A DNA stretch of 64,000 bases from Nocardia jiangxiensis NBRC 101359 (GTDB lineage Bacteria > Actinomycetota > Actinomycetes > Mycobacteriales > Mycobacteriaceae). Shown here piece after piece: positions 51,572 to 60,895 of the stretch (positions are counted from its first letter, which is position 1; each line of letters begins with the position of its first letter). The position numbers were made by a program, and so were the translations under genes. The stretch lies in NCBI RefSeq assembly GCF_000308615.1, contig NZ_BAGB01000049.1, forward strand, positions 61,226 to 125,225, read 5' to 3'. The notes under the pieces were generated by a model. The model saw only the letters and a program-made list of their open reading frames with translations. It was not told the DNA's origin and searched no databases.

Positions 51572-53248
51572 TCATCGGCGCACCAGACGCCGGAAAGTCA
51601 CCTTGTCGAATTCGCGCCCGAACTCGTCGATGGCGATCACATCCATCTCACTGGAGAACACCCCCGGCCGCACATCCACGCGGATGAACGAATACCGGCC
51701 GTAGCGCACCCGCGACCACTGCACCGCCTCGTACTGCTGCTTCCCGTCGGCGTCCCACAGCCCGCTACGCGCGACAGCGGTATCGGGCAGTTCGTGGCCG
51801 CGGTAACTCTCGCCGAACTCGAACTCGCCGTGTGCGGCGCCACCCCCGCCGACGACATAGTACACCGTGCCGTCGGTTTCCGGATAGACGATCGCGTTGT
51901 CCGCCGCGACCCGCGTCGCACGGCCACCACGAATCGGGTCCGTGCGTTCGAAACAGTGGTTGTGCCCCTGCAACGCCAGATCCACGTCGTAGCGGTCGAA
52001 CAGTTCCGCGAACGTCCCACGCACCCCGCCGTCACTGGCCCCTCCCACACCCGTGGCATAGGCGCATTCGTGGAAGAAGCAGACGATGAAGTCCACGGCC
52101 GGATCGGACCGATGCGCAGCCAACGTCCGCTCCAGCCAATTCTTCTGCGCCCCACCGGAATAGCCGAGATTCGCCTGATACTGGTGGCAGGTCTCGTTGG
52201 CGTCGAGCGAGAGCACCGCCACGTTGCCGTATCGGAACGAATACACCGACGGGCAACCGGCCGGGCCGTTGTCGGGCATATCCAGCCGCGCGGTCAGCCC
52301 GCCGTACCCGTGCGTGCCGTACACCGCCTCCATATCGTGATTGCCGGTGGCGAACATCCACGGCACCCGCGCGGCACTGCCCTCGATGGCCTGGAAGTAG
52401 TTGTCCCAGACGAACGGGTTGTACGCATCGATCTTCTCGTTCTTCGAGGTGCCGCTCGGGACGAACCAGTCCGGTCCACCACCGTGCGAGGGATCGGCGT
52501 AACTGATGTCACCGGCCAGAATGTGGAAGTCCGGCTTGCAGGCGACGATCTGACGCTGAATCGCCGCGGCATTGCGCGCGCCGGGCGCATCTCCCTTGCC
52601 GTACTTGTTCCGGTAGCCACCGGGCTGCAGCCCCGCGGGCTGAGCGGGAGTGTCATCGATACCCTGATCGCCCATCATGGTGAACCGGAACGGCAGCACC
52701 GCCGCCCGCGAACTCGGCATGGCCGGAGCCGCCGAAGCCACCTCGCTCACGAAGCCGTCGGAGGTGCGCCAACGGTAGAAGTGCGGAATCCGTCCGGGCA
52801 GCCCGTTCACCGGAGCGTGCACGTAGAACTGTTCGGCCGCGAGCACCCCGCCGTCGGTGCGCGGAATCTGGGTGAGGAGATTGCGCACCTGCGCCTCGAC
52901 CCGCGCACCCAGCGCGGGAGTGGGACCGTGTTCGAGAAATACCTTGGCGCTACCCGGATTACGCGACAACTGCGCCGAGAACCGCAACTGGCTCGCCGCA
53001 TCCGGTCCGAATCCGACATGCCGTCCGGCCACCGCGAGCGGGGCACCGTCCGCATAGGCGAGCGCGCCGAACGAGGAAAATCCCGCCGCCATCGCCGCGG
53101 CCGAACTGCCGCGCAGGAATGAACGACGGCTCACCGCATGCCGTTTCAGATACGACCGATGCCAGTCGTACTGCTCGTCCATCGTCATCCGGGCAGCCAG
53201 GCCCTCGGGAATTCCGGTATTCGGGGCCAGGCCGGGAGGGTTGAACAT
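51572..53248 (-). CDS. exported purple acid phosphatase-like metallophosphoesterase
   Basis: A 558-residue enzyme. The Tat signal RRSFLRGSSAAAMAAGF (about 41-57) is unusually far from the N-terminus. A fibronectin-like N-terminal domain (~70-190) is followed by a calcineurin-like core: MMGDQGID (~192), ILAGDISYADPS (~246), FATGNHDMEAVYG (~303), FFHECAY (~394) and LALQGHNHCFERTD (~430), the full dimetal set. It hydrolyses phosphomonoesters outside the membrane. It converges on the LapA-like gene with a 3-base gap. Confidence 0.9.
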   Translation of the reverse strand: MFNPPGLAPNTGIPEGLAARMTMDEQYDWHRSYLKRHAVSRRSFLRGSSAAAMAAGFSSFGALAYADGAPLAVAGRHVGFGPDAASQLRFSAQLSRNPGSAKVFLEHGPTPALGARVEAQVRNLLTQIPRTDGGVLAAEQFYVHAPVNGLPGRIPHFYRWRTSDGFVSEVASAAPAMPSSRAAVLPFRFTMMGDQGIDDTPAQPAGLQPGGYRNKYGKGDAPGARNAAAIQRQIVACKPDFHILAGDISYADPSHGGGPDWFVPSGTSKNEKIDAYNPFVWDNYFQAIEGSAARVPWMFATGNHDMEAVYGTHGYGGLTARLDMPDNGPAGCPSVYSFRYGNVAVLSLDANETCHQYQANLGYSGGAQKNWLERTLAAHRSDPAVDFIVCFFHECAYATGVGGASDGGVRGTFAELFDRYDVDLALQGHNHCFERTDPIRGGRATRVAADNAIVYPETDGTVYYVVGGGGAAHGEFEFGESYRGHELPDTAVARSGLWDADGKQQYEAVQWSRVRYGRYSFIRVDVRPGVFSSEMDVIAIDEFGREFDKVTFRRLVRR

Positions 53249-53359
53249 GATGGAAACCTTCGCGCCGAGGGGTGGGAACGGATATCCGACTCATCCAAGT
53301 CGCGCAAGATTACCGAGACCCGACAGCGCGATGAACGCAGTCTTCCCCGCCTCGGGAGG

Positions 53360-53584
53360 TTACGGCGTCGAAGGCGCCGACAGGCTGTCCTCGTGCGGTT
53401 GATGCGACGCGTTGTGGTCGGTGCCGTGAAAGTGCATCGGATCGTCCTGGCTCTGGCAGGGAACATTCGAGGTGTTCACATCCGCACAGGACGGGAGCGG
53501 ATGGCCGGCCAGTGCGACACCGGCGCCGACGACCGGCCCCACCGCGATCACGGCCCCCACGGCGGCAATCATCAACGAGCGCAT
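53360..53584 (-). CDS. small secreted protein of unknown function
   Basis: A 74-residue protein with a signal peptide (MRSLMIAAVGAVIAVGPVVG, cleavage after GVALA). The mature part of about 45 residues is polar with two Cys (SCADV, VPCQSQ) and several His (MHFHGTDHNASHQPHED). It could bind metal through the His cluster. No family recognised. It lies upstream of the acid phosphatase on the same strand with a 111-base gap. Confidence 0.6.
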   Translation of the reverse strand: MRSLMIAAVGAVIAVGPVVGAGVALAGHPLPSCADVNTSNVPCQSQDDPMHFHGTDHNASHQPHEDSLSAPSTP

Positions 53585-53740
53585 GCTGATCCTTTCCAGG
53601 CGGCGATGTTCTCCACCACCAGATCAGACTGCGGCAGGCTTCGAGTTACCTGGCAATCGGCGCGGAAAAAGCCCAGAACTCAACGCGTTTCGATGATTGC
53701 AAGAGGAAGCGAGGCGAATCGGGCACACTGCCCGGCGAAT

Positions 53741-54733
53741 TCACAGCAGTGCGGTCAACACCAACCAGGACACGAACGCCGACGGCAGCATCGAATCGAG
53801 CCGATCCATGATGCCGCCGTGGCCGGGCAGCAGCGTGCCCATATCCTTGATGCCCAGCTCCCGCTTGATCTGCGATTCGATCAGATCCCCGCAGGTGGCG
53901 ACCAGCACCACCGCAACGCCCAGCAGCACGCCGATCATCGAATTCGCCTGCAGCAGCAACGTCACCGTCAGCAATCCGCCGATGATGCAGAACACCAGGG
54001 AACCGCCGAAACCCTCCCAGGACTTCTTCGGGCTGATCGCCGGAACCATCGGATGCCGCCCGAACAGCACACCCGCCACATAGCCGCCGACGTCCGAGCA
54101 GACCACGAGGATCATGAAGGTCAGCACCCGCAGGTTGCCGCTCGGCTCGGACAGCATCAGCACCGCGAACGAGGCCAGCAACGGGATCCAGGCCAGCACG
54201 AACACCGTGATCGCGGTGTCGCGCAGGAAATTTCGCGGTGTCGCGGCCAGGCCGTGATCGAACAGCCGCCACGCCATACACACCAGCGCAGTCAGGCCGA
54301 ACGCCCCGGCGACCCCCTGCGCGCCGTACGGCCAGGCCAGCCAGACCAACGCCTGCCCGCCCACCAGCAACGGGATACGCGGCACCAGCACATCGGCCTC
54401 GCGTAGTCGCTTGGCGACCTCCCAGGTGGCGATCGCGATCGCCACCGCGATCACGCCGACCAGAATCCTCGGTGCGAACAGCAGAATCGCGATCAGGGAC
54501 AGACCGAGACCGAAGCCGACCGCCAGCGCGGCCGGTAGATTGCGGCCCGCCCGCGAGGGCTTGGCCTCCTCGGGCCGGTCGGCCTCGGGCTGCGGCTGCT
54601 CACCCTCGGCGGACGCCTGCTCCGGACCGGCGGAAGCCGCCTGGTCCGATGCGCCGGATGCACCGGCTGCTTCGCTCGCCGGCATGCCCTCGCCGGCCGC
54701 GGCTTGTTCGGCCACGATTGTCCCGTCGCTCAC
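53741..54733 (-). CDS. cdsA: phosphatidate cytidylyltransferase CdsA
   Basis: A 330-residue integral membrane enzyme making CDP-diacylglycerol from phosphatidate and CTP. An acidic N-terminal tail of ~70 residues precedes about eight membrane helices. The signature is near the C-terminus: SQIKRELGIKDMGTLLPGHG followed by GIMDRLDS. It also has SDVGGYVAGVLFGRHPM and ISPKKSWEGFGGSL. The GTG at 54733 (VSDGTIVAEQ) is favoured over the ATG at 54769. It follows frr in the conserved order rpsB-tsf-pyrH-frr-cdsA. Confidence 0.93.
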   Translation of the reverse strand: MSDGTIVAEQAAAGEGMPASEAAGASGASDQAASAGPEQASAEGEQPQPEADRPEEAKPSRAGRNLPAALAVGFGLGLSLIAILLFAPRILVGVIAVAIAIATWEVAKRLREADVLVPRIPLLVGGQALVWLAWPYGAQGVAGAFGLTALVCMAWRLFDHGLAATPRNFLRDTAITVFVLAWIPLLASFAVLMLSEPSGNLRVLTFMILVVCSDVGGYVAGVLFGRHPMVPAISPKKSWEGFGGSLVFCIIGGLLTVTLLLQANSMIGVLLGVAVVLVATCGDLIESQIKRELGIKDMGTLLPGHGGIMDRLDSMLPSAFVSWLVLTALL

Positions 54734-54784
54734 GTATCCGTCCACTCCGTCCCCGCCCCGGGCAGGCACTCGCGCCCTGGGCCG

Positions 54785-55342
54785 TCAGACCTCGAGCAGC
54801 TCCGATTCCTTGTGCTTGACCAGTTCATCGATCTGCGCCACGTACCTCTGCGTGGTCTTGTCCAATTCCTTCTCGGCGCGGCCCACTTCGTCCTCGCCCG
54901 CCTCGCCGTCCTTCTGGATGCGGTTCAGCTCGTCCATCGTCTTGCGACGCACGTTGCGGATGGAGATCTTGGCGTCCTCGCCCTTGCTCTTGGCCTGCTT
55001 CACCATCTCGCGGCGACGCTCCTCGGTGAGCTGAGGCACCGAGACGCGGATGATGTTGCCGTCGTTGGTGGGGTTCACGCCCAGGTCCGAGTTGCGGATC
55101 GCGGTCTCGATGGCCTGCAGCTGCGCCTGCTCGTAGGGCTTGATCACGACCATGCGGGGCTCGGGCACGGTGATCCCCGACATCTGGGTGATCGGCGTCA
55201 TCGATCCGTAGTACTCGACCTGAACCCGGTTGAACATGCTCGGGTTCGCCCGACCGGTACGAATGGATCCGAGGTCGTCCTTCGCCACCGTGACGGCCTT
55301 CTCCATCTTCTCCTCGGCGTCGAAGAGTGCTTCCTCAATCAC
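54785..55342 (-). CDS. frr: ribosome recycling factor
   Basis: Exactly 185 residues, the standard size. It splits post-termination ribosomes together with EF-G. Signature segments: LFDAEEKMEKAVTVAKDDL, SIRTGRANPSMFNRVQVEYY, ITVPEPRMVVIKPYE, and the C-terminal helices EERRREMVKQAKSKGEDAKI and SIRNVRRKTMDEL. The GTG at 55342 is chosen because GGAGG lies ten bases upstream and the family begins here. Confidence 0.97.
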   Translation of the reverse strand: MIEEALFDAEEKMEKAVTVAKDDLGSIRTGRANPSMFNRVQVEYYGSMTPITQMSGITVPEPRMVVIKPYEQAQLQAIETAIRNSDLGVNPTNDGNIIRVSVPQLTEERRREMVKQAKSKGEDAKISIRNVRRKTMDELNRIQKDGEAGEDEVGRAEKELDKTTQRYVAQIDELVKHKESELLEV

Positions 55343-55426
55343 GACCGTTTCCTCCACAGCGTTAGTCGTTGTCGGTTCCGGGATCACGAGGGCGGGCATC
55401 CACGAAGACACCGCTCCCGACGCTCG

Positions 55427-56155
55427 TCAGGACCGAACCAGTGTGCCGATCTTCTCACCGGCGACCGCGCGGGCGATATTGCCCTTGGTCAGAAGATTGA
55501 ACACCAGTATCGGCATCTGGTTGTCCATACAGAGACTGAAGGCGGTGGCGTCGGCCACCTTGAGCCCACGTTCGATGACCTCCTTGTGGGTGATCTCGGA
55601 GTACATCGTGGCCGCCGGATCCTGCCGGGGGTCGGCGTTGAACACACCGTCGACCGCCTTGGCCATCAGCACGACCTCCGCGCCGATCTCCAGCGCACGC
55701 TGCGCGGCGGTGGTGTCGGTGGAGAAGTACGGCATGCCCATACCCGCACCGAAGATCACCACGCGGCCCTTCTCCAGGTGCCGCTTGGCGCGCAGCGGGA
55801 TGTAGGGCTCGGCGACCTGCCCCATGGTGATCGCCGTCTGCACTCGGGTGTCGACCCCTTGCTTCTGCAGAAAGTCTTGCAGCGCAAGGCTGTTCATCAC
55901 GGTGCCGAGCATGCCCATGTAATCCGAGCGCGCCCGCTCCATCCCGCGGTCCTCGAGCTCCGCGCCGCGGAAGAAGTTGCCGCCGCCGATCACCACCGCC
56001 ACCTGAACGCCGGTCGCGACCACCTCCGCGATCTGCTCGGCAACGGTCTGCACGACATCCGGGTCGAGCCCGACGTTGCCTCCGCCGAACATCTCTCCTC
56101 CCAATTTGAGGAGTACTCGGCGATAGCCCTTACGAGCCGGTTCCGGGTCCGACAT
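55427..56155 (-). CDS. pyrH: UMP kinase
   Basis: A 242-residue amino-acid-kinase-fold enzyme converting UMP to UDP. RRVLLKLGGEMFGGG (ATP site), VAVVIGGGNFFRG, DYMGMLGTVMNSLALQDFL (UMP site), AVDGVFNADPRQDP and ATAFSLCMDNQMPI are all present. The ATG at 56155 has GGAGGAGAAGGAGA upstream. It is co-directional with tsf (terminator between) and frr (84-base gap). Confidence 0.97.
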   Translation of the reverse strand: MSDPEPARKGYRRVLLKLGGEMFGGGNVGLDPDVVQTVAEQIAEVVATGVQVAVVIGGGNFFRGAELEDRGMERARSDYMGMLGTVMNSLALQDFLQKQGVDTRVQTAITMGQVAEPYIPLRAKRHLEKGRVVIFGAGMGMPYFSTDTTAAQRALEIGAEVVLMAKAVDGVFNADPRQDPAATMYSEITHKEVIERGLKVADATAFSLCMDNQMPILVFNLLTKGNIARAVAGEKIGTLVRS

Positions 56156-56295
56156 CTGTCTCCTTCTCCTCGGCGGAACGCCATGCACACGCGAAAAGAC
56201 CATCCGGTGTCGCAACGAGCACGGGATGGTGACAAAAGCTGCGTCCATCCTGCCCTATGCCGGGCCGCGATGGTCAGCCGACCCTGATTCGACGC

Positions 56296-56334
56296 ACGGA
56301 GGGCTCCCCGCGCAGTGCACGGGGAGCCCTCCGT
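56296..56334 (-). terminator. terminator of rpsB-tsf
   Basis: Perfect 15-bp stem (56296-56310 with 56320-56334), 9-base loop, 17 bases after the tsf stop. It separates rpsB-tsf from pyrH. Confidence 0.85.
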
Positions 56335-56350
56335 AGTCGATCCGGCCCGG

Positions 56351-57175
56351 TCAGGCCTGGCCGACCTCGAAGCGAGCGAAACGGGTCACGGTGACTCCGG
56401 CCGCGTCCAACTGCGCCTTCACGGTCTTCTTGTTGTCGGTGACCGACGGCTGCTCCAGCAGGACGACGTCCTTGTAGAAGCCGTTCACGCGGCCCTCGAC
56501 GATCTTCGGCAGGGCGGCCTCCGGCTTGCCCTCCTCCTTGGCGGTCGCCTCGGCGATCTCGCGCTCCTTGGCCACCAGATCCGCGGGGACGTCCTCGCGG
56601 GTCAGGTACTTGGCCTTCAGAGCCGCGATCTGCATACCGGCGGCACGAGCGGCCTCGGCGGCGCCCTCGCCCTCACCCTGGTACTCGACCAGCACACCGA
56701 CGGCCGGCGGCAGGTCGGTGGCGCGCTTGTGCAGGTAGGTCGCGACCGGGCCCTCGAAGGACACGACGCGACGCAGCTCGAGCTTCTCGCCGATCTTGGC
56801 GGCGAGCTCCTGCACGACCTGGTCGACGGTCTTGCCGCCGAGCTCGACGGCCTTGAGCGACTCCAGATCGGCCGGACGCGCCTTCGCGGCGGCCTCGACG
56901 ACCTGGGCGGCCAGCGTCTGGAACTCGGCGTTCTTGGCGACGAAGTCGGTCTCGGAGTTGATCTCGACCATGACGCCGTCCTGGGCGGCGACCAGGCCCT
57001 CGGCGGTGGCGCGCTCGGCGCGCTTACCGACGTCCTTGGCACCCTTGATGCGCAGCACCTCGACGGCCTTGTCGAAGTCGCCGTCGGTCTCTTCCAGGGC
57101 CTTCTTGCAGTCCATCATGCCGGAGCCGGTGAGCTCGCGGAGCCGCTTCACGTCAGCGGCGGTGTAGTTCGCCAT
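56351..57175 (-). CDS. tsf: elongation factor Ts
   Basis: A 274-residue guanine nucleotide exchange factor for EF-Tu. The N-terminal UBA-like module is MANYTAADVKRLRELTGSGM with MDCKKALEETDGDFDKAVEV. The EF-Tu contact region is VEINSETDFVAKNAEF. A shorter actinobacterial C-terminus follows. It starts 132 bases after rpsB ends. Confidence 0.97.
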   Translation of the reverse strand: MANYTAADVKRLRELTGSGMMDCKKALEETDGDFDKAVEVLRIKGAKDVGKRAERATAEGLVAAQDGVMVEINSETDFVAKNAEFQTLAAQVVEAAAKARPADLESLKAVELGGKTVDQVVQELAAKIGEKLELRRVVSFEGPVATYLHKRATDLPPAVGVLVEYQGEGEGAAEAARAAGMQIAALKAKYLTREDVPADLVAKEREIAEATAKEEGKPEAALPKIVEGRVNGFYKDVVLLEQPSVTDNKKTVKAQLDAAGVTVTRFARFEVGQA

Positions 57176-57307
57176 CCTGGCGAGCCTCCTTAACGGGGAG
57201 TAGGTATCAGGTCGAAGCACCACCATGCCGACCGCTTCCGAACAGGAAGGGCCGGCACGGTGAACAAATCCGTCATGGCGGCGGGGCTGCCGCCATCGGA
57301 CGCTGGG

Positions 57308-58150
57308 TCAGCTCTCGGCGGCAGCCGGGGTCGGCTCTGCGGCCGGGGCCTCGGCAGCGGCCTCGTCGGTGGACGGGGTCGCCTGAGCCAGCAGCTCCTG
57401 CTCCCACTCGGCGAGCGGCTCACCGGCGCCGGCCTCGGGCTTCACATCGCCGCTGGCGCGCGCGGCGCGAGCCTGCACACCCTCGGCGACGGCGGAGGCG
57501 ACGACCTTGGTCAGCAGCGCGGCCGAACGGATCGCGTCGTCGTTGCCCGGGATCGGGTAATCGACCAGGTCGGGGTCGCAGTTGGTGTCCAGGATCGCGA
57601 TGACCGGGATGTTCAGCTTGCGAGCCTCGCCGACGGCGATGTGCTCCTTGTTGGTGTCGACGACCCAGATGGCCGAGGGAACCTTGGCCATGTCCCGGAT
57701 ACCGCCGAGGGTGCGCTCCAGCTTGTTCTTCTCACGCGTGAGCATGAGGATTTCCTTCTTGGTGCGACCCTCGAAACCGCCGGTCTGCTCCATCGACTCC
57801 AGCTCCTTCAGGCGCTGCAGCCGCTTGTGGACGGTCGAGAAGTTGGTGAGCATGCCACCGAGCCAGCGCTGGTTCACATACGGCATGCCGACGCGGGTGG
57901 CCTCGGCGGCGATGGACTCCTGCGCCTGCTTCTTGGTGCCGACGAACAGCACGGTGCCGCCGTGCGCGACGGTCTCCTTGACGAACTCGTACGCCTTGTC
58001 GATGTACGTCAGCGTCTGCTGCAGGTCGATGATGTAGATGCCGTTGCGGTCGGTGAAGATGAACCGCTTCATCTTCGGGTTCCACCGGCGGGTCTGATGC
58101 CCGAAGTGCGCGCCGCTGTCGAGCAGCTGCTTCATAGTTACGACAGCCAT
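57308..58150 (-). CDS. rpsB: 30S ribosomal protein S2
   Basis: A 280-residue protein with family signatures VTMKQLLDSGAHFGHQTRRW, NPKMKRFIFTDRNGIYIIDL, NQRWLGGMLTNFSTVHKRL and PVIAILDTNCDPDLVDYPIP. The C-terminal ~50 residues are an Ala/Glu/Pro-rich tail (EAAAEAPAAEPTPAAAES), common in actinobacteria. Confidence 0.98.
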   Translation of the reverse strand: MAVVTMKQLLDSGAHFGHQTRRWNPKMKRFIFTDRNGIYIIDLQQTLTYIDKAYEFVKETVAHGGTVLFVGTKKQAQESIAAEATRVGMPYVNQRWLGGMLTNFSTVHKRLQRLKELESMEQTGGFEGRTKKEILMLTREKNKLERTLGGIRDMAKVPSAIWVVDTNKEHIAVGEARKLNIPVIAILDTNCDPDLVDYPIPGNDDAIRSAALLTKVVASAVAEGVQARAARASGDVKPEAGAGEPLAEWEQELLAQATPSTDEAAAEAPAAEPTPAAAES

Positions 58151-58470
58151 GGCTGCGTATCTCTCTTTCGTTGCTGGTTGTCGCAGGGGTCGGCGACCTC
58201 TGCCCTGGCGTCCACGGCCGCCGGAACCCCGTTTCTGGGGACCAGCCGACGGCTTGTGCGCTGGACGCGCGAAGTCGGTCCCGGAATGAGCGGACCGCCG
58301 GACCAGTCTACGAGCCCGCGAGCGGATCTCCTAAACGGGGTGCTGGGGGGCTCGAACAGCGGATGCCGCGAGCGGTGAATCGGAAATGGTGTGCATTCAC
58401 ACCGTCGAAGTTGTCCACACTCGCCGAAGGCGGGCTTTCGCGACACGATCGCCGCCCGCACCGTGGACCC
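58151..58470. other. divergent intergenic region rpsB / M23 gene
   Basis: About 320 bases that must hold the rpsB promoter and leader and the M23 promoter. The rpsB-proximal 120 bases contain a small CCCC-GGGG hairpin (58228-58240). No clear -10/-35 pair or known leader motif could be recognised. Confidence 0.4.
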
Positions 58471-58980
58471 ATGCGCCGGATATTCGCGATTCTGCTGGGC
58501 TGGCTGGTGGTGCCGATGCTGCTGCCCATGCCCCGGGCAGAGGCCGGGCCCGCAGCGTTCGACTGGCCGCTGCACCCGCGGCCGCCGGTGCTGCGGCGGT
58601 TCGACCGGCCGGTGCACGATTGGCTGCCCGGACATCGCGGAGTCGACCTCGGCGGCGTCACCGGGCAGCCCGTACTCGCCGCCGGGGACGGGGTCGTCGT
58701 CTTCGCGGGTGAGGTGGCCGGAAAACCGGTGGTGTCGGTGAATCACGAAGGCGGGTTGCGGACCTCCTACGAACCGGTGCGCGCATCGGTTGCGGTGGGG
58801 CGCAAAGTGTTTCGCGGCGAGGCACTCGGCACGCTGGAGGCCGGGCATCCGGGGTGCGCTGCGGCCTGCCTGCACTGGGGGCTGCGGCGTGGGCGCGAGT
58901 ATCTCGATCCGCTCGGGCTGATCCGCCTCGCGCCGCTACGACTCAAACCGGTGCTGCCGCAGCAGGGGCAGCCGCCGTGA
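58471..58980 (+). CDS. secreted M23 (LytM)-type peptidase-like protein
   Basis: A 169-residue protein with a signal peptide (MRRIFAILLGWLVVPMLLPM, cleavage near AEA) and one LytM domain: GHRGVDLGGVTGQPVLAAGD (HxxxD zinc motif, about 49-53) and CAAACLHWGLRRG (about 130-142). In the second motif the first His of HxH is Cys while the zinc His is kept, so peptidase activity is doubtful. It may act in peptidoglycan remodelling or as an activator. It lies between rpsB and the siderophore reductase, on the opposite strand to both. Confidence 0.82.
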   Translation: MRRIFAILLGWLVVPMLLPMPRAEAGPAAFDWPLHPRPPVLRRFDRPVHDWLPGHRGVDLGGVTGQPVLAAGDGVVVFAGEVAGKPVVSVNHEGGLRTSYEPVRASVAVGRKVFRGEALGTLEAGHPGCAAACLHWGLRRGREYLDPLGLIRLAPLRLKPVLPQQGQPP

Positions 58981-58993
58981 TCCCGCCGGTGCG

Positions 58994-59761
58994 TTACCGC
59001 GGCGCGCCGGTCGGCTGCGCGCCCTCGCGCTCGGCCAGCTCGCGCTTCCACTGCCGGAAGGTCTCCTCGGTGCGGCCGCGGCGCCAGTACCCCGAGATCG
59101 AGGCGTGATCGGCGGGGACGCCCCGCTCCTTGCGGATGTAGGGGCGCAACTCGTGCATGACGACCTGGGCCTCACCGTGGATGAACACGTGTACCCGCCC
59201 GTCGCGCCACGGTTCGGCGAGCACGGCCTCGGCGAGTGCGACGCCGGGCTCGCGGTCGCCACGGTGCAACCAGTCCAGGTTCACGCCCGCGGGCCGCGGG
59301 AAGTCCAATTCGTCTGCGGGACCGCTGATCTCGACGAACACCCGGCCCACCGCACTTTCCGGCAACGCGGCACACGCCGCCGAGATGGCCGGCAGCGCCG
59401 ATTCGTCACCGGCGAGCAGATGCCAGTCGGCGTCGAGCCTGGGCGCGTAGGCGCCGCCGGGCCCCGACAGCTCGAGCTCGTCGCCCGGCTGCGCCGCGGC
59501 GGCCCACGGACCCGCCACACCCTCGGCGCCGTGGTAGACGAAATCGATGGCGATCTGCTCGAGTTCGGGATCGATCGAGCGGACCGTATAGGTACGAGTG
59601 GTGGGGCCGTCGGGTCCCGGGATCTGCAGTTTGACGTAGGCGTCGGTGAAACCGTTGGGCGTGAAGGCCGCGAATCCGGGGCCACCCAGATGGACCCGGA
59701 TCAGATGATCGGTCAGGCGTTCGGTGCGCCGGACAACGAAGGACAACGGTGTACGAGCCAC
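58994..59761 (-). CDS. siderophore-interacting FAD-dependent ferric reductase (ViuB/SIP type)
   Basis: A 255-residue ferredoxin-reductase-like protein. TRTYTVRSIDPELEQIAIDF is the FAD site, GPWAAAAQPGDELELSGPGG the flavin-binding loop, HLLAGDESALPAISAA the nucleotide-binding start, and HASISGYWRRGRTEETFRQW the C-terminal siderophore-reductase signature. It releases iron from imported ferric siderophores using NAD(P)H. An IdeR-like box lies in its promoter. Confidence 0.93.
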   Translation of the reverse strand: MARTPLSFVVRRTERLTDHLIRVHLGGPGFAAFTPNGFTDAYVKLQIPGPDGPTTRTYTVRSIDPELEQIAIDFVYHGAEGVAGPWAAAAQPGDELELSGPGGAYAPRLDADWHLLAGDESALPAISAACAALPESAVGRVFVEISGPADELDFPRPAGVNLDWLHRGDREPGVALAEAVLAEPWRDGRVHVFIHGEAQVVMHELRPYIRKERGVPADHASISGYWRRGRTEETFRQWKRELAEREGAQPTGAPR

Positions 59762-59778
59762 AAGGCACCTCCAAGTAA

Positions 59779-59792
59779 TTAGGATTACCTAA
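59779..59792 (-). promoter_or_regulatory. IdeR/DtxR-like iron box
   Basis: TTAGGATTACCTAA, a perfect TTAGG-N4-CCTAA inverted repeat, 18 bases before the siderophore reductase start. It matches the core of the IdeR consensus (TTAGGTTAG-CTAACCTAA) at most positions. Iron repression is expected. Confidence 0.7.
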
Positions 59793-59883
59793 GGAACATT
59801 AGCATGAAGTATCGCCGATAGCTCGCGATATGTCATTGAATGGTATTCAGTCGGGCGGGCACGTCATCGGCCAGGATGGGGAG

Positions 59884-60399
59884 ATGGCCGATGAACCCGA
59901 TACCCCGCCCTTCACCTATCCCGAAACCGGTGCCACGGACAGGGAATTCCCGGCCGGCTATCACCATTTCCGGCTCCGGCGGCAGATCGGCACCGGCCGT
60001 GCTCTCTTCGAGTCGGCAGCCCAGGAGGTGCTCACCTATCGCATGCAACGCGGTGTCGGCATCTTCGGCTCCGCGAGCACGCCGTCCGCGGCGCACGGCA
60101 CGGCGCTCACGGTCCGCCTGGGCATCGGTCCCCTGGCCATCACCGCCCCCTGCCGCGTTGTCTACGTCCTGGACGAGCCGAATCGCCGCGGCTTCGCCTA
60201 CGGCACCCTGCCGGGTCACCCCGAGATCGGCGAGGAACTGTTCGCCGTCGAATACGACCCCGCCGACGACTCGGTGCACGGCCTGATCGCCGCCTTCTCC
60301 CGCCCCGGCACCTGGTACACCCGCCTCGGGGGCCCGGTGACCCGCCTACTGCAGAGCTACATCGCCGGAAAATACATCGACGCCATCCGCCCGGCCTGA
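59884..60399 (+). CDS. DUF1990 family protein
   Basis: A 171-residue protein with the family's features: TYPETGATDREFPAGYHHFR, VLTYRMQRGVGIFGSASTPS, CRVVYVLDEPNRRGFAYGTL, PGHPEIGEELFAVEYD, and a C-terminal AFSRPGTWYTRLGGP. Function unknown; a lipid- or hydrophobe-binding beta-barrel is possible. The ATG at 59884 is preferred with AGGA upstream; the frame continues to an ATG at 59830. Confidence 0.8.
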   Translation: MADEPDTPPFTYPETGATDREFPAGYHHFRLRRQIGTGRALFESAAQEVLTYRMQRGVGIFGSASTPSAAHGTALTVRLGIGPLAITAPCRVVYVLDEPNRRGFAYGTLPGHPEIGEELFAVEYDPADDSVHGLIAAFSRPGTWYTRLGGPVTRLLQSYIAGKYIDAIRPA

Positions 60400-60460
60400 G
60401 CTGCACTCGAACCGACGAGAGATTCGGATGCCGGACTCGACGAGTTCGCGTCGCCGACGC

Positions 60461-60832
60461 TCAGCCGAGCAGAAATGCTTCGAGAACCGCAGCCTCCGCA
60501 CGCAGCGCCGCCACCCGATCCGCGCGACCCCGCGCATCGAATTCACCTGCGGCCGCATGGCGTTCGTCGACCTCGGCACGCACGATGCGTTCGATATCGG
60601 ACTCGGTGAGTTCGCGGCGGGGGACCTCGGCGGAGCCAGGGCCCAGGGCACTGGCCTCGACGGGGCCGGCCGATAGATCGTCGATGGTGACGGCCTCGGC
60701 ATTGTCGATCGCAGCCAGCGCCGAGCGCAGGGCCGCCGTCGCACAGCGGTCGCGCCGTTTCATGGCGTCGGGCAGGGCTGCGCGCAGACGTTCACGCAGG
60801 GGAGGTACCTGGGCGATCGGGTCTGTCGACAT
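60461..60832 (-). CDS. GatB/YqeY-like protein
   Basis: A 123-residue helical protein resembling the N-terminal part of the YqeY family (LRERLRAALPDAMKRRDRCA, TAALRSALAAIDNAEAV, ELTESDIERIVRAEVDERHA). YqeY-like domains occur at the end of GatB and may aid tRNA-dependent amidation; the free-standing role is unknown. It follows xerC on the same strand with a 63-base gap. Confidence 0.72.
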   Translation of the reverse strand: MSTDPIAQVPPLRERLRAALPDAMKRRDRCATAALRSALAAIDNAEAVTIDDLSAGPVEASALGPGSAEVPRRELTESDIERIVRAEVDERHAAAGEFDARGRADRVAALRAEAAVLEAFLLG

Positions 60833-60895
60833 GCGTGCGACGGTACGTGCCGGACAGCAGTCGGGTCGAACCGATTTCGCTTCGGGACGACGGGG

